Below are positions 34,725-42,636 of a stretch of DNA of 48,924 nucleotides, piece by piece. Source of the stretch: Vulcanimicrobiota bacterium (GTDB taxonomy: Bacteria > Vulcanimicrobiota > Vulcanimicrobiia > Vulcanimicrobiales > Vulcanimicrobiaceae); contig JAFANA010000003.1 in the NCBI GenBank assembly GCA_019232905.1, forward strand, positions 1 to 48,924. The letters are read 5' to 3'. Each line of letters opens with the position of its first letter. Positions within the stretch are counted from its first letter, which is position 1. The position numbers were made by a program, and so were the translations under genes. The notes beneath the pieces were generated by a model, which saw nothing but the letters and a program-made list of their open reading frames with translations, was not told the DNA's origin and made no database searches.

Positions 34725-34751
34725 ATAACATACATGCTATATAAGAGTCAA
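34722..34751 (-). promoter_or_regulatory. Promoter of arsR-AHSA1
   Basis: Minus strand TTGACT (34746-34751), then 17 nt to TTATAT (34723-34728) or 18 nt to TATATA (34722-34727). The region is markedly AT-rich. On the plus strand TTATCA and TATATA at an 18-nt spacing could serve the divergent sugar porter. Confidence 0.6.
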
Positions 34752-34779
34752 ATCGAAAGGACGAGGGAACGGAAGAAAC

Positions 34780-36156
34780 GTGAAGGTGCAGCAGCGATCG
34801 TTCGCTCGATTTACGCTTGGTGTTGCGACGATAGCGGCGCTTGGCGGGCTGCTCTTCGGTTACGATACCGGCGTTATTTCCGGCGCCATACTCTTTATCA
34901 CCAAAGAGTTCTCGCTCTCGACCGCAACGCAAGAATTTGTAGTCAGCATCGTGCTGGTCGGCTGTTTTATCGGCGCCCTATTTGCGGGCGGTGGAGCAGA
35001 CTTTTTCGGCCGGCGCTGGACCTTGATTTCGGCGGGTTTGCTCTTTGGCGCCGGAGCTATCGTTTCTGCGATGGCTCCGTCGATCGCAGTGCTCTTGACG
35101 GCTCGTTTCGCCGTCGGTTTTGCAATCGGAATCAGCTCGGTGGCAGCGCCGCTCTATATTTCCGAGATCGCTCCGCCGCAGCATCGCGGCGCTCTCGTTT
35201 CGTTGTATCAATGGGCGATCACCATCGGAATCTTGGCCGCGGATCTGGTCGATTACGGGTTTTCGCACTCAGGTAACTGGCGTGCGATGCTGTTGATCGC
35301 GATCGTCCCCGCAGTACTGCTCGTAGCCGGCATGGCCGTTTTACCTGAAAGTCCACGCTGGCTCTTCGCCCATGGCCGATCGGAAGTCGCGCGACTGGTT
35401 TTGGCGCGTTCACGCCCCGACGTTGAAACGGCCGTCGCCGATATTGCACGCAGTCTCGAGATACACGAGGCGGTGTGGCAAGAATTGTTCAGCCCGCGTG
35501 TGCGCGGCGCGCTCTTTATCGGTATCACGCTCGCCGTTCTGCAGCAGGTCACGGGCATCAACACCGTCATTTATTACGGACCGCGCATTTTCCAAATGGC
35601 CGGTTTTCCCGCGGCATCGACTGCAATTCTCGCGACCACGGTGGTCGCACTCGTGAATGTGCTCGCAACGGTCATCGCCATTGCGCTCGTTGACCGCGTG
35701 GGACGAAAACCGTTGCTCTATGCCGGCGTCACCGGCATGGGAATTGCGCTCACAATTCTATCGCTCGGTTTTGCCTCGCACACGCTTTCAGGGTCGCTCT
35801 CAACGATCGCCATCGGAAGCCTTATTCTGTACGTCGCCTGCTTCGCGTTCAGTTTGGGACCGATCTTATGGCTGCTTCTCGCAGAGATTTATCCGCTACC
35901 CGTTCGCGGCCGCGCAGTCGCGATTGCCACAGCGGGCAATTGGGCAGCGAACTTCGCCGTCTCCAACACGTTTCTAACGTTGATCAACGGCCTGGGTTCA
36001 TCATTGACGTTTGCGATCTACGCGGCGCTCTGCGCGGTGACGATCGTCTTCGTCTGGCGGTTCGTCCCAGAAACCAAACAACGCGAATTAGAATCGATCA
36101 GCGTCGCTAGAACGCCCCAAGACCGGCCGGTGAGCCGAGCCCCGTATACACGCTGA
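34780..36156 (+). CDS. Sugar porter family MFS transporter
   Basis: 458 residues, 12 membrane helices. Family signatures: GGLLFGYDTGVISGAILFI in helix 1, GGADFFGRRWTLI after helix 2, APLYISEIAPPQHRGALVSLYQ after helix 4, VLPESPRWLFAHGR at the central loop, LQQVTGINTVIYYGPRIFQ in helix 7, VDRVGRKPLL, LLLAEIYPLPVRGRAVAIAT and VPETKQRELE at the end. Typical members are proton symporters of xylose, arabinose, galactose or inositol; the substrate cannot be told. GTG start with GGAAG about 5-9 nt upstream. The 3' end overlaps the convergent sedolisin-like gene by 50 bp. Confidence 0.95.
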   Translation: MKVQQRSFARFTLGVATIAALGGLLFGYDTGVISGAILFITKEFSLSTATQEFVVSIVLVGCFIGALFAGGGADFFGRRWTLISAGLLFGAGAIVSAMAPSIAVLLTARFAVGFAIGISSVAAPLYISEIAPPQHRGALVSLYQWAITIGILAADLVDYGFSHSGNWRAMLLIAIVPAVLLVAGMAVLPESPRWLFAHGRSEVARLVLARSRPDVETAVADIARSLEIHEAVWQELFSPRVRGALFIGITLAVLQQVTGINTVIYYGPRIFQMAGFPAASTAILATTVVALVNVLATVIAIALVDRVGRKPLLYAGVTGMGIALTILSLGFASHTLSGSLSTIAIGSLILYVACFAFSLGPILWLLLAEIYPLPVRGRAVAIATAGNWAANFAVSNTFLTLINGLGSSLTFAIYAALCAVTIVFVWRFVPETKQRELESISVARTPQDRPVSRAPYTR

Positions 36157-37333
36157 ACCGCACCTTCGCGATGCGTTGCAGCGACGACCGGTGCGCGTAG
36201 GTATACGGCGTCGTTGCCCCGTTCGCCGCAAGCGCATACGCCGCCGCAACGATCGGCGCGCCGACACTCGTACCGCCGGCGACGAGCCATCCGCCGGCCG
36301 TCGTATCGAACATCGACACACCGGATTGCGGATCGGCGACGGCGGCAACGTCAACACTCGACTTCGTGCGGCAGGACGTGAGTCCGGATTGCCACGACGG
36401 GCGCGGTTCATACGCGCTGCACCCGTGTCCGGTGTAGTACCAGTTCTGCTGCGTGAAGCCCGATCCGCTCGCCTGTAAAATCGTTCCGCCGACCGACGTG
36501 ACGTAGGGCGACACCGCAGGATACGATGCGTACTGCTGATCGCCCGACGCCGCCGTCATTGCTACATTCGCGTGATTGTAGTGCACGTCGTACGACTGCT
36601 CGCCGTCAAACTCCGGTGCGTAATAGCTGTTGCTCACGATGCGCGCGCCTTGCGCGACGGCCGTGTCGACCGCGGCACCAAGATCGTCGAGTGAAGCCGA
36701 GTTTGCTTCTACGAGAAGAATCGAACAACGCGGACACGCAGCAGAGATCATCTCGACGTCAATGGCGATTTCTTCCGACCAGCCCATGTTGAAGGCGGGA
36801 TATGACGTACCGCCATGCTCGTCGATCTTCCGGAAGCAGCCGTTCTGAGAGGTGCATGCACTCATACCGAACGTTCCGCGGTACACGGCAAGATCGGCTT
36901 CCGCCGCCGGATCATCGTACGCATCGACGATCGCGACGGTCGTGGCCCCGAACCCGTTCAAGCCGTACGCTCGTTGTAAGTCTGCCGGATGAAATCCGGG
37001 AACGAGCGATTGAGGCAACTGCCCGTCTTCGATCGCGCCTGCATTCACATTGAGCGCAACACTGCAACTGACGCTGCCTTGTGGGACGACGGGGTTGCAC
37101 GCGAGTACGTTCGAGCCGGGCAACGCAGCCGCGCCGTCTCCGGGAATCGCCGAGATGCTTTTCCCGCCGGGTAACGCCGCTGCGCCGTCGCCGCCGGGCA
37201 ATGCAGCAGCGCCGTCCTGCGCGGAACGGCTATGTGAAAGTTGCGGAGGTGTGAGCTGCGAAGCGGGCCCGTTATTTGCGGAACATCCTGTAAGCAAGGC
37301 GCCGGCAATCCACAGAGCAAGCGTACGTTTCAT
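36107..37333 (-). CDS. Sedolisin-like (S53) secreted serine protease lipoprotein
   Basis: 408 residues. Lipoprotein signal MKRTLALWIAGALLTGC (Cys17), then a low-complexity stretch with three DGAAALPG units (residues 40-73). Catalytic domain from about 110: DLQRAYGLNGFGATTVAIVDAYDDP, the Glu/Asp pair in GWSEEIAIDVEM (Glu188, Asp192), oxyanion Asp in AASGDQQYASYPAVSPYVTSVGGT (Asp265) and nucleophile Ser in VAGGTSVGAPIVAA (about Ser356). It ends at TGLGSPAGLG, where sedolisins bind Ca2+. The usual ~180-residue activation prodomain seems to be missing or replaced by the short repeat region. It is coupled to the upstream LuxR gene, whose stop lies in its ribosome-binding site. Confidence 0.87.
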   Translation of the reverse strand: MKRTLALWIAGALLTGCSANNGPASQLTPPQLSHSRSAQDGAAALPGGDGAAALPGGKSISAIPGDGAAALPGSNVLACNPVVPQGSVSCSVALNVNAGAIEDGQLPQSLVPGFHPADLQRAYGLNGFGATTVAIVDAYDDPAAEADLAVYRGTFGMSACTSQNGCFRKIDEHGGTSYPAFNMGWSEEIAIDVEMISAACPRCSILLVEANSASLDDLGAAVDTAVAQGARIVSNSYYAPEFDGEQSYDVHYNHANVAMTAASGDQQYASYPAVSPYVTSVGGTILQASGSGFTQQNWYYTGHGCSAYEPRPSWQSGLTSCRTKSSVDVAAVADPQSGVSMFDTTAGGWLVAGGTSVGAPIVAAAYALAANGATTPYTYAHRSSLQRIAKVRFSVYTGLGSPAGLGAF

Positions 37334-37341
37334 CAGTTCGC

Positions 37342-39900
37342 TTAACTCCTTACCCATCCCGACTTGATCGCTAACGCGACCGCTTCGCGCCGTCCGCTGC
37401 ACTCCAACTTGCGGCACATCGAGCGAATGTGCGTGTCGACGGTATGGGAACTGCGGCCGGTTTTACCGGCGATCTCTTTCGAGCTTGCACCGGTCGCAAG
37501 CAGTAAGAGAATGTCGCGCTCCGCCGGCGTGAGCGCTCCATACCCGCCGCCCTCGGCCGCCGCTGGAAACGGTAGCTTCGAAAGCAGGCGCGCGATACCG
37601 CCGAAGTGCGCCGAGCGCAGGCGCTCGAGCGCGGCGGCGATTTCGCCCGGCTCCGCTTGACCAAGCGCGCTCCGGTGATACACGCGGACGGCGTGCGCAA
37701 GCGTTTGCAACCGCCGTCCTTTTCGGATCATCGTCGTCTCCGCTTCCGAAAGAAACCGGTGCGCAGACGCGACGTGGCCGCGCACGAGTTCGACGAGCGC
37801 GAGCACGAGCAATGTGCGAGCGCTTCGATGCGACCGATGACGCGACGCCGCGAGCGCCTCTTGCGCACGTTCCATCGCGGCGTGCGCCTCGTCGGAGCGT
37901 CCGCATGCCGCAGCGTACAGCGCGATCTCCGCGCAGCGAAGCGCGCGACGCGCATATCCGGTCACTTCCTTTTCACTGCCCGCGACGATGGCGTAAGCCT
38001 CCGCAAAATCGCCGCTCCACGCCGCGCGCAGCGCGCGCGATGCGAGGAGCGTTTCGGCGACCGTGTGCGGCAGCAATCCGTTGATTCGCGCGATTTCTTT
38101 TTCCAGCCGCTCGATCGCGAGCTCGTCGCCGCGACTGGTTTCAATATCGATCGACGCGAGCAATCCGTACATTCGGGTCTGCACGCCGCCGCTCTTATTT
38201 GCGGCTTCAATGAGGCGGTCGAGCAACGATAGACTTTCTATGGGGTCGTCTTCGTCATCGTACACGATCGTATAGAGGACGCTGTAGGCACGGGCCACGA
38301 CATCGAACAATCCGCACCCGCGCGCAAGATCGATCGCAAGATTCGCATAGTTCCAGGCGTTTCCGCGATCCGGCAAGAGTTGGTGCACGTACGCCGCCTG
38401 TTGATAGAATCGCGCGCGTGCCGCGTCTGCGACGCCCGAATCGATGAGTACGAGCGCTTCGGTCACGACGCGCACGGCTTGATCGAGTAATCCGGCGCGA
38501 GCGAGGGCGCTTGCATAGGTCCCGAGCAGCGGCACACGGCGTGCCGGTGCAATCCGGTCGTCGGGCGCGTACGGTGCGAGCAGTGCAATAGCGTCACGAT
38601 CGTGCCGGATCAATTCGATCGCATACCGGTGCACGATCGAGAGCCGTACTTCCGTTTCTTCAGCTCGCGTAATCGCATCCAGAAAATCACGTTCCGCGGC
38701 CTCGAAATGACCGCGCCCGGAAAGCGCAATCGCCTTGACGGCCAAAATGCGAGCATCGCACACTTCGTCGGGTTCGAGCAGCGCAAGCGCGTTCGCGATC
38801 GCTTCGGCCTCACCACGCTCATAAACGTCCGTGCCGCTCTCCGCCAGCAGTCGGGAAACCGACGCCCTGTCATGCGCGGCCGTATACAACGCAAGCGCCC
38901 GCGCGGTCTCGTGGCGCCGTTCGAGGATCGCCGCCGCCTGCAGGTGCGCGCGCGCCGCGCGCTCGTGACCGGCGCGACACAACTCGGAATCCAAGAAATC
39001 GCGAAACAGATCGTGGTACCGAAAGACGCCGGGCATCACTTCATAGATGAACGACGCCTCGCGGCGCAAGTCCGAAAACAATGCGTTCGATGCGCCGAGT
39101 TCGGCAACGATCGACGCATCAAACGACGAGAACACCGATGCGTCGAGGAGAAACGCCTGTTGCTCCGGCGTGAGCCCGCAATAGACTTGCTCGGCAAGAA
39201 AACGATAGACCATCTCCCGCGTGCCCGTCGTCGCTGCGAGTAGATCCGTTGCATAGGTGCGCGTTCGCACCGCAATTGACAGCGCGACCGGCCATCCCGC
39301 CGTCAATTCGCGCAACGCAGCGATTTCCTCGCGGGCGATTCCCGCTTCCGCTTCTTCGGCCGCCGCCAGCGCCTCGTCTTCGGTGAACCGCAGATCATCT
39401 TCACCGACCGGCACGTCGATGCGCCCGTATCCGAGCCACGATGCGACCGGAAGGCCGGCATCCGAACGCGTTGCGATGATCCAATTGATTCGCCCGGTCG
39501 TGCGTTCGATCAGCGCGACCACCAGCTCGACGACGCGTGCGTCCACCGCCGCATGGTGAAGATCGTCGATCACGATCGTGGCGACGACGCGACGCAGATG
39601 TTCGCCGAACCACTCGGTGAGCGTCAAGACCGGCGACGGCGCCTGCAAAATCCGCGACTGAATCTGTGGGAAAGCCGAGGCCGCGCTCGGCGCAACGTCT
39701 TGGAGTGCCCGAGCGAGGCCGTGCGCAAACGCCAGCAGCGTGCCGTCTTCACGGGGCACGTCGTAACGCACCGCGTCGGTGCGTGAGGTCGATAGAAAAT
39801 CGCGCAGAGCGACGGTTTTGCCGAACCCGGCCGGCGCCACGATGAGCGTGACGGGAAACCGGGCGGCTCGTGCAAGCCGCTCGTTGACGCGCGACCGCAT
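37342..39900 (-). CDS. MalT-like LuxR family ATP-dependent transcriptional regulator
   Basis: 852 residues. STAND ATPase at the N terminus: Walker A APAGFGKT (residues 22-29), Walker B-like TIVIDDLHHA, and NWIIATRSDAGLP sensor region. A winged-helix/TPR-rich middle (about 300-760), with many Ala/Leu/Arg helices, forms the effector-sensing arm. LuxR-type HTH at about 785-850: GALTPAERDILLLLATGASSKEIA, then GRSSHTVDTHIRSMCRKL. MalT-type proteins oligomerise on binding an inducer plus ATP and activate transcription. It is the first gene of a two-gene unit with the sedolisin-like protease (8 bp gap), so it probably controls secretion of that protease and itself. ATG 39900; an adjacent TTG at 39903 also exists. 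Confidence 0.92.
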   Translation of the reverse strand: MRSRVNERLARAARFPVTLIVAPAGFGKTVALRDFLSTSRTDAVRYDVPREDGTLLAFAHGLARALQDVAPSAASAFPQIQSRILQAPSPVLTLTEWFGEHLRRVVATIVIDDLHHAAVDARVVELVVALIERTTGRINWIIATRSDAGLPVASWLGYGRIDVPVGEDDLRFTEDEALAAAEEAEAGIAREEIAALRELTAGWPVALSIAVRTRTYATDLLAATTGTREMVYRFLAEQVYCGLTPEQQAFLLDASVFSSFDASIVAELGASNALFSDLRREASFIYEVMPGVFRYHDLFRDFLDSELCRAGHERAARAHLQAAAILERRHETARALALYTAAHDRASVSRLLAESGTDVYERGEAEAIANALALLEPDEVCDARILAVKAIALSGRGHFEAAERDFLDAITRAEETEVRLSIVHRYAIELIRHDRDAIALLAPYAPDDRIAPARRVPLLGTYASALARAGLLDQAVRVVTEALVLIDSGVADAARARFYQQAAYVHQLLPDRGNAWNYANLAIDLARGCGLFDVVARAYSVLYTIVYDDEDDPIESLSLLDRLIEAANKSGGVQTRMYGLLASIDIETSRGDELAIERLEKEIARINGLLPHTVAETLLASRALRAAWSGDFAEAYAIVAGSEKEVTGYARRALRCAEIALYAAACGRSDEAHAAMERAQEALAASRHRSHRSARTLLVLALVELVRGHVASAHRFLSEAETTMIRKGRRLQTLAHAVRVYHRSALGQAEPGEIAAALERLRSAHFGGIARLLSKLPFPAAAEGGGYGALTPAERDILLLLATGASSKEIAGKTGRSSHTVDTHIRSMCRKLECSGRREAVALAIKSGWVRS

Positions 39901-40022
39901 CAAACTCGACCTAAAAATACGAAGACCCTCGCAGCGTAGGAACCCAGCCGCTCTTTTCTACCCACTTCTCACGAAGCAACAACCGGGTCGCCCGGCGAAG
40001 CGCCGGAACGTACGATTGCGCC

Positions 40023-40853
40023 ATGGATACCGATTACGAACGGGTGGCGAAGGCCATCGATTTCCTCATCGAACACCGGCACGAGCAGCCGTCCCTCGAC
40101 GACGTCGCCCGGGATGCCGGCTTGAGTCCGTTCCATTTTCAGCGGCTCTTCCGCCGTTACGCCGGCGTCACGCCCAAGCAATTTCTGGCGGCGCTCACCC
40201 TCGAGTCGGCAAAGGTGCTGCTGGACCGCAACGCAAGCGTGCTGGATGCGGCGCTCGACGTCGGGCTTTCCAGTCCGGCACGACTGCACGACCACTTCGT
40301 CTCGATCGATGCGATGTCACCGGGCGAATATAAATCCGGCGGCGCGTCGCTCGACGTCATCTATGGTTTCGCGCAGACGCCCTTCGGCTTAATGTTCGCC
40401 GGAACGACGCCGCGCGGCGTCGCGATGCTCGAATTCGTCGAGCCGGGATATACGTTCGATCCGGCGCGCACGCCGTTACCCAACGCAACGTTCACGCGCG
40501 ACGATGCCGTCGCCGAATCGATCGCGGCACGCGCGTTCGGCGACGACGAGCAGCCGTTGCATCTCCACGTTCGCGGCACGAACTTTCAGCTGCGTGTGTG
40601 GAGCGCGTTACTGAACGTGCGCTCCGGCGCGGTGAAAACCTACGCGGATCTCGCCCGCGATATCGGCGAACCCAACGCCGCCCGTGCGGTCGGCAATGCC
40701 CTCGGTGCAAATCCCGTAGCCGTGTTAATTCCGTGCCATCGCGTTATCGCGAGCACCGGCATCGTGGGCAACTACAAATGGGGGACGGAAAAGAAACGCG
40801 CGCTGCTCGCATGGGAGTCAGCGCGCGGCTCTCAAAACGCTACGACGCGTTAG
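40023..40853 (+). CDS. AraC-type HTH / methylated-DNA-protein-cysteine methyltransferase fusion
   Basis: 276 residues. N-terminal AraC HTH (about 5-100): AIDFLIEHRHEQPSLDDVARDAGLSP, FHFQRLFRRYAGVTPKQFL. C-terminal O6-alkylguanine-DNA methyltransferase (about 115-270) with FQLRVWSALLNVRSGAVKTYADLA, NPVAVLIPCHRVIASTG (acceptor Cys238) and GNYKWGTEKKRALL. This is Ada without its N-terminal zinc domain, which in E. coli takes methyl from phosphotriesters and switches on the ada response. The fusion still repairs O6-methylguanine; how or whether it senses damage is unclear. It starts 122 bp from the divergent LuxR gene. Its stop overlaps the small convergent gene by 4 bp. Confidence 0.92.
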   Translation: MDTDYERVAKAIDFLIEHRHEQPSLDDVARDAGLSPFHFQRLFRRYAGVTPKQFLAALTLESAKVLLDRNASVLDAALDVGLSSPARLHDHFVSIDAMSPGEYKSGGASLDVIYGFAQTPFGLMFAGTTPRGVAMLEFVEPGYTFDPARTPLPNATFTRDDAVAESIAARAFGDDEQPLHLHVRGTNFQLRVWSALLNVRSGAVKTYADLARDIGEPNAARAVGNALGANPVAVLIPCHRVIASTGIVGNYKWGTEKKRALLAWESARGSQNATTR

Positions 40854-41089
40854 GTGTGGTCGCGGACGCTCTTCTTGGTGTCGTCGATGCCTTCTTTGAT
40901 CCGCTCTTTCGCCTCGTCCGCAACCGAGGCCATTTTCTCGCCCGGGGTCATCGTGTCGCCTTCAACTTCGCGACGGTTACGTTCCGCTTCGGCGGCCGAA
41001 TGATGAATGGCCGCGGCGGCGCTATCGCGTACGTCCTTGACGCCCTTTTCGACTTCGTCCGTGATGCTGTGCCGGTTTTCGGTACTCAT
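40850..41089 (-). CDS. Small charged helical protein (stress-type)
   Basis: 79 residues, no Cys, very hydrophilic: TDEVEKGVKDVRDSAAAAIHHSAAE, then EVEGDTMTPGEKMASVADEAKERIKEGIDD. The pattern of charged amphipathic helices resembles CsbD- or LEA-like stress proteins, a resemblance only. The ATG at 41089 starts after a CTCCTTGGGG stretch. It is divergent from panB and overlaps the AraC-methyltransferase gene by 4 bp. Confidence 0.65.
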   Translation of the reverse strand: MSTENRHSITDEVEKGVKDVRDSAAAAIHHSAAEAERNRREVEGDTMTPGEKMASVADEAKERIKEGIDDTKKSVRDHT

Positions 41090-41135
41090 GCCCCAAGGAG
41101 TACCCGGGTGCTTGCAGCCCGAAACGAACGGCGTT

Positions 41136-41966
41136 ATGGTCGCGTCCAATATCGCCAAGGACGACGCGCGCCCGTACGAGCCTGCAAAGGGCCCGGCGCT
41201 GCGTCGCATCACTGCAGGAGCCATCAAGCGGCGTAAAGGCACCTCGGTCGTTCCAATGGTCACCGCCTACGATACGCCTTTTGCGAGCTTTGCCGAAGAG
41301 GCAGGCATCGACTGGATACTTTGCGGTGATAGCCTCGGAAACGTCGTGCTCGGTTACGACGAAACGACGTCAGTGACGATGGACCAGATGATCCATCACA
41401 CCGCTGCCGTTTCGCGCGGAACCGCGCGCGCGCACATCGTTGCCGACATGCCGTTCGGATCGTATCAAGTCAGCAACGAAGACGCGGTGTGCAATGCGAT
41501 TCGTTTCGTCAAAGAAGCCGGCGCGCAATCCGTGAAACTCGAAGGCGGCGTGCATGAAGCCGATCGGGTTCGCGCGATCGCGCGAACCGGTATCCCGGTT
41601 GTCGGGCATATCGGCGTGACGCCGCAAACCGCCGGACTCGGCCCGGGCTATCGCAAACGCACGCACCGCGATCGTCTCCTGGCGGACGCCCTCGCGATCG
41701 AAGAGGCGGGCGCGTATGCGATCGTGCTCGAGGTCGTCGACTTCGATATCGCGCGCGAGTTGACGGAGCGTCTGTCGATTCTCACGATCGGCATCGGTTC
41801 CGGCAACGCGTGCGATGCGCAAGTGCTCGTCTTGCACGATCTCCTCGGAATGTATCCGCATTCACCGCCGTTTTCAAAGCGCTTTGCAGAAATCGGCGCG
41901 CAATCGACCGCGGCATTACGCGAGTACGCGACAGCCGTCCGGGAACGAAACTTTCCGGAAACGTGA
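41136..41966 (+). CDS. panB: 3-methyl-2-oxobutanoate hydroxymethyltransferase
   Basis: 276 residues. Adds a hydroxymethyl group from 5,10-methylene-THF to alpha-ketoisovalerate, giving ketopantoate, the first committed step of pantothenate/CoA synthesis. Blocks: VVPMVTAYDTPFASFAEEAGIDWIL, CGDSLGNVVLGYDETTSVTM (Mg2+ site), DMPFGSYQVSNEDAV, AQSVKLEGG, PVVGHIGVTPQTAG, GAYAIVLEVV and IGIGSGNACDAQVLVLHDLLGM. Start: ATG 41136 is taken; a TTG at 41112 with AAGGAG 11 nt upstream is a fair alternative. The stop overlaps the GTG of bluB by 4 bp, so the two vitamins' genes are coupled. Confidence 0.95.
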   Translation: MVASNIAKDDARPYEPAKGPALRRITAGAIKRRKGTSVVPMVTAYDTPFASFAEEAGIDWILCGDSLGNVVLGYDETTSVTMDQMIHHTAAVSRGTARAHIVADMPFGSYQVSNEDAVCNAIRFVKEAGAQSVKLEGGVHEADRVRAIARTGIPVVGHIGVTPQTAGLGPGYRKRTHRDRLLADALAIEEAGAYAIVLEVVDFDIARELTERLSILTIGIGSGNACDAQVLVLHDLLGMYPHSPPFSKRFAEIGAQSTAALREYATAVRERNFPET

Positions 41967-42601
41967 ACGCCCCGCAGTTCGACGAAACGTTCCGCTCGAA
42001 ACTGGCGGAACTGTTTCAATGGCGGCGCGACGTGCGCCACTTCAAACCGAATCCCTTGCCTGACGGATTGCTGCAGCGCCTCGTTCGTGAAGCGTCGCTC
42101 TCCCCGTCGGTCGGCTATTCGCAACCGTGGCGCTTCGTCGAGGTGCGCACGGCGGCACGGCGCAACGCGATCATCGCATCGTTTGAACGCGAAAATGCCA
42201 AAGCGCTCTCCGGCTACACCGGCGAAGACGCAAAGCGGTACGCAACGTTGAAACTTTCCGGCCTGCGCGAGGCGCCCGTGCATCTCGCCGTGTTTTGCGA
42301 CGAAGAAACATTGACCGGCAAAGGCTTGGGGCGTTCGACGATGCCCGAAACACTCGCATACTCGGCGACGATGGCTGTCTACACGTTCTGGCTTGCAGCC
42401 CGCGCCGAAGGCGTCGGCGCCGGCTGGGTTTCAATTCTCGAACCCGAGCTCGTCACAGACACCCTCGAAGTCCCCGAGAAATGGCGTTTGATCGCCTACC
42501 TCTGTGTCGGCTACCCCAAACAAGAATCCGACACCCCCGAGCTCGCCCGCGCCGGCTGGGAATCCCCCGACACAAGATCTAGCGAACTGTACATCCGCTA
42601 G
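41963..42601 (+). CDS. bluB: 5,6-dimethylbenzimidazole synthase
   Basis: 212 residues, nitroreductase fold. BluB cannibalises FMNH2 with O2 to make DMB, the lower ligand of cobalamin. Distinguishing features: ELFQWRRDVRHFKPNPLP with the catalytic Asp of RRDVR, SPSVGYSQPWRFVEVR, FERENAKALSGYTGEDAKRY, APVHLAVFCDEETLTG, GLGRSTMPETLAYSATMAVY, and GVGAGWVSILEP with the BluB Ser. General nitroreductases lack the RRDVR...SVGxxQPWR combination. GTG start within the panB stop (GTGA). No other cobamide gene is in the window, so it may serve salvage. Confidence 0.9.
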   Translation: MNAPQFDETFRSKLAELFQWRRDVRHFKPNPLPDGLLQRLVREASLSPSVGYSQPWRFVEVRTAARRNAIIASFERENAKALSGYTGEDAKRYATLKLSGLREAPVHLAVFCDEETLTGKGLGRSTMPETLAYSATMAVYTFWLAARAEGVGAGWVSILEPELVTDTLEVPEKWRLIAYLCVGYPKQESDTPELARAGWESPDTRSSELYIR

Positions 42602-42636
42602 ACAGCGTCATCCTGAAGAGTGGTACATTTGAGGCA

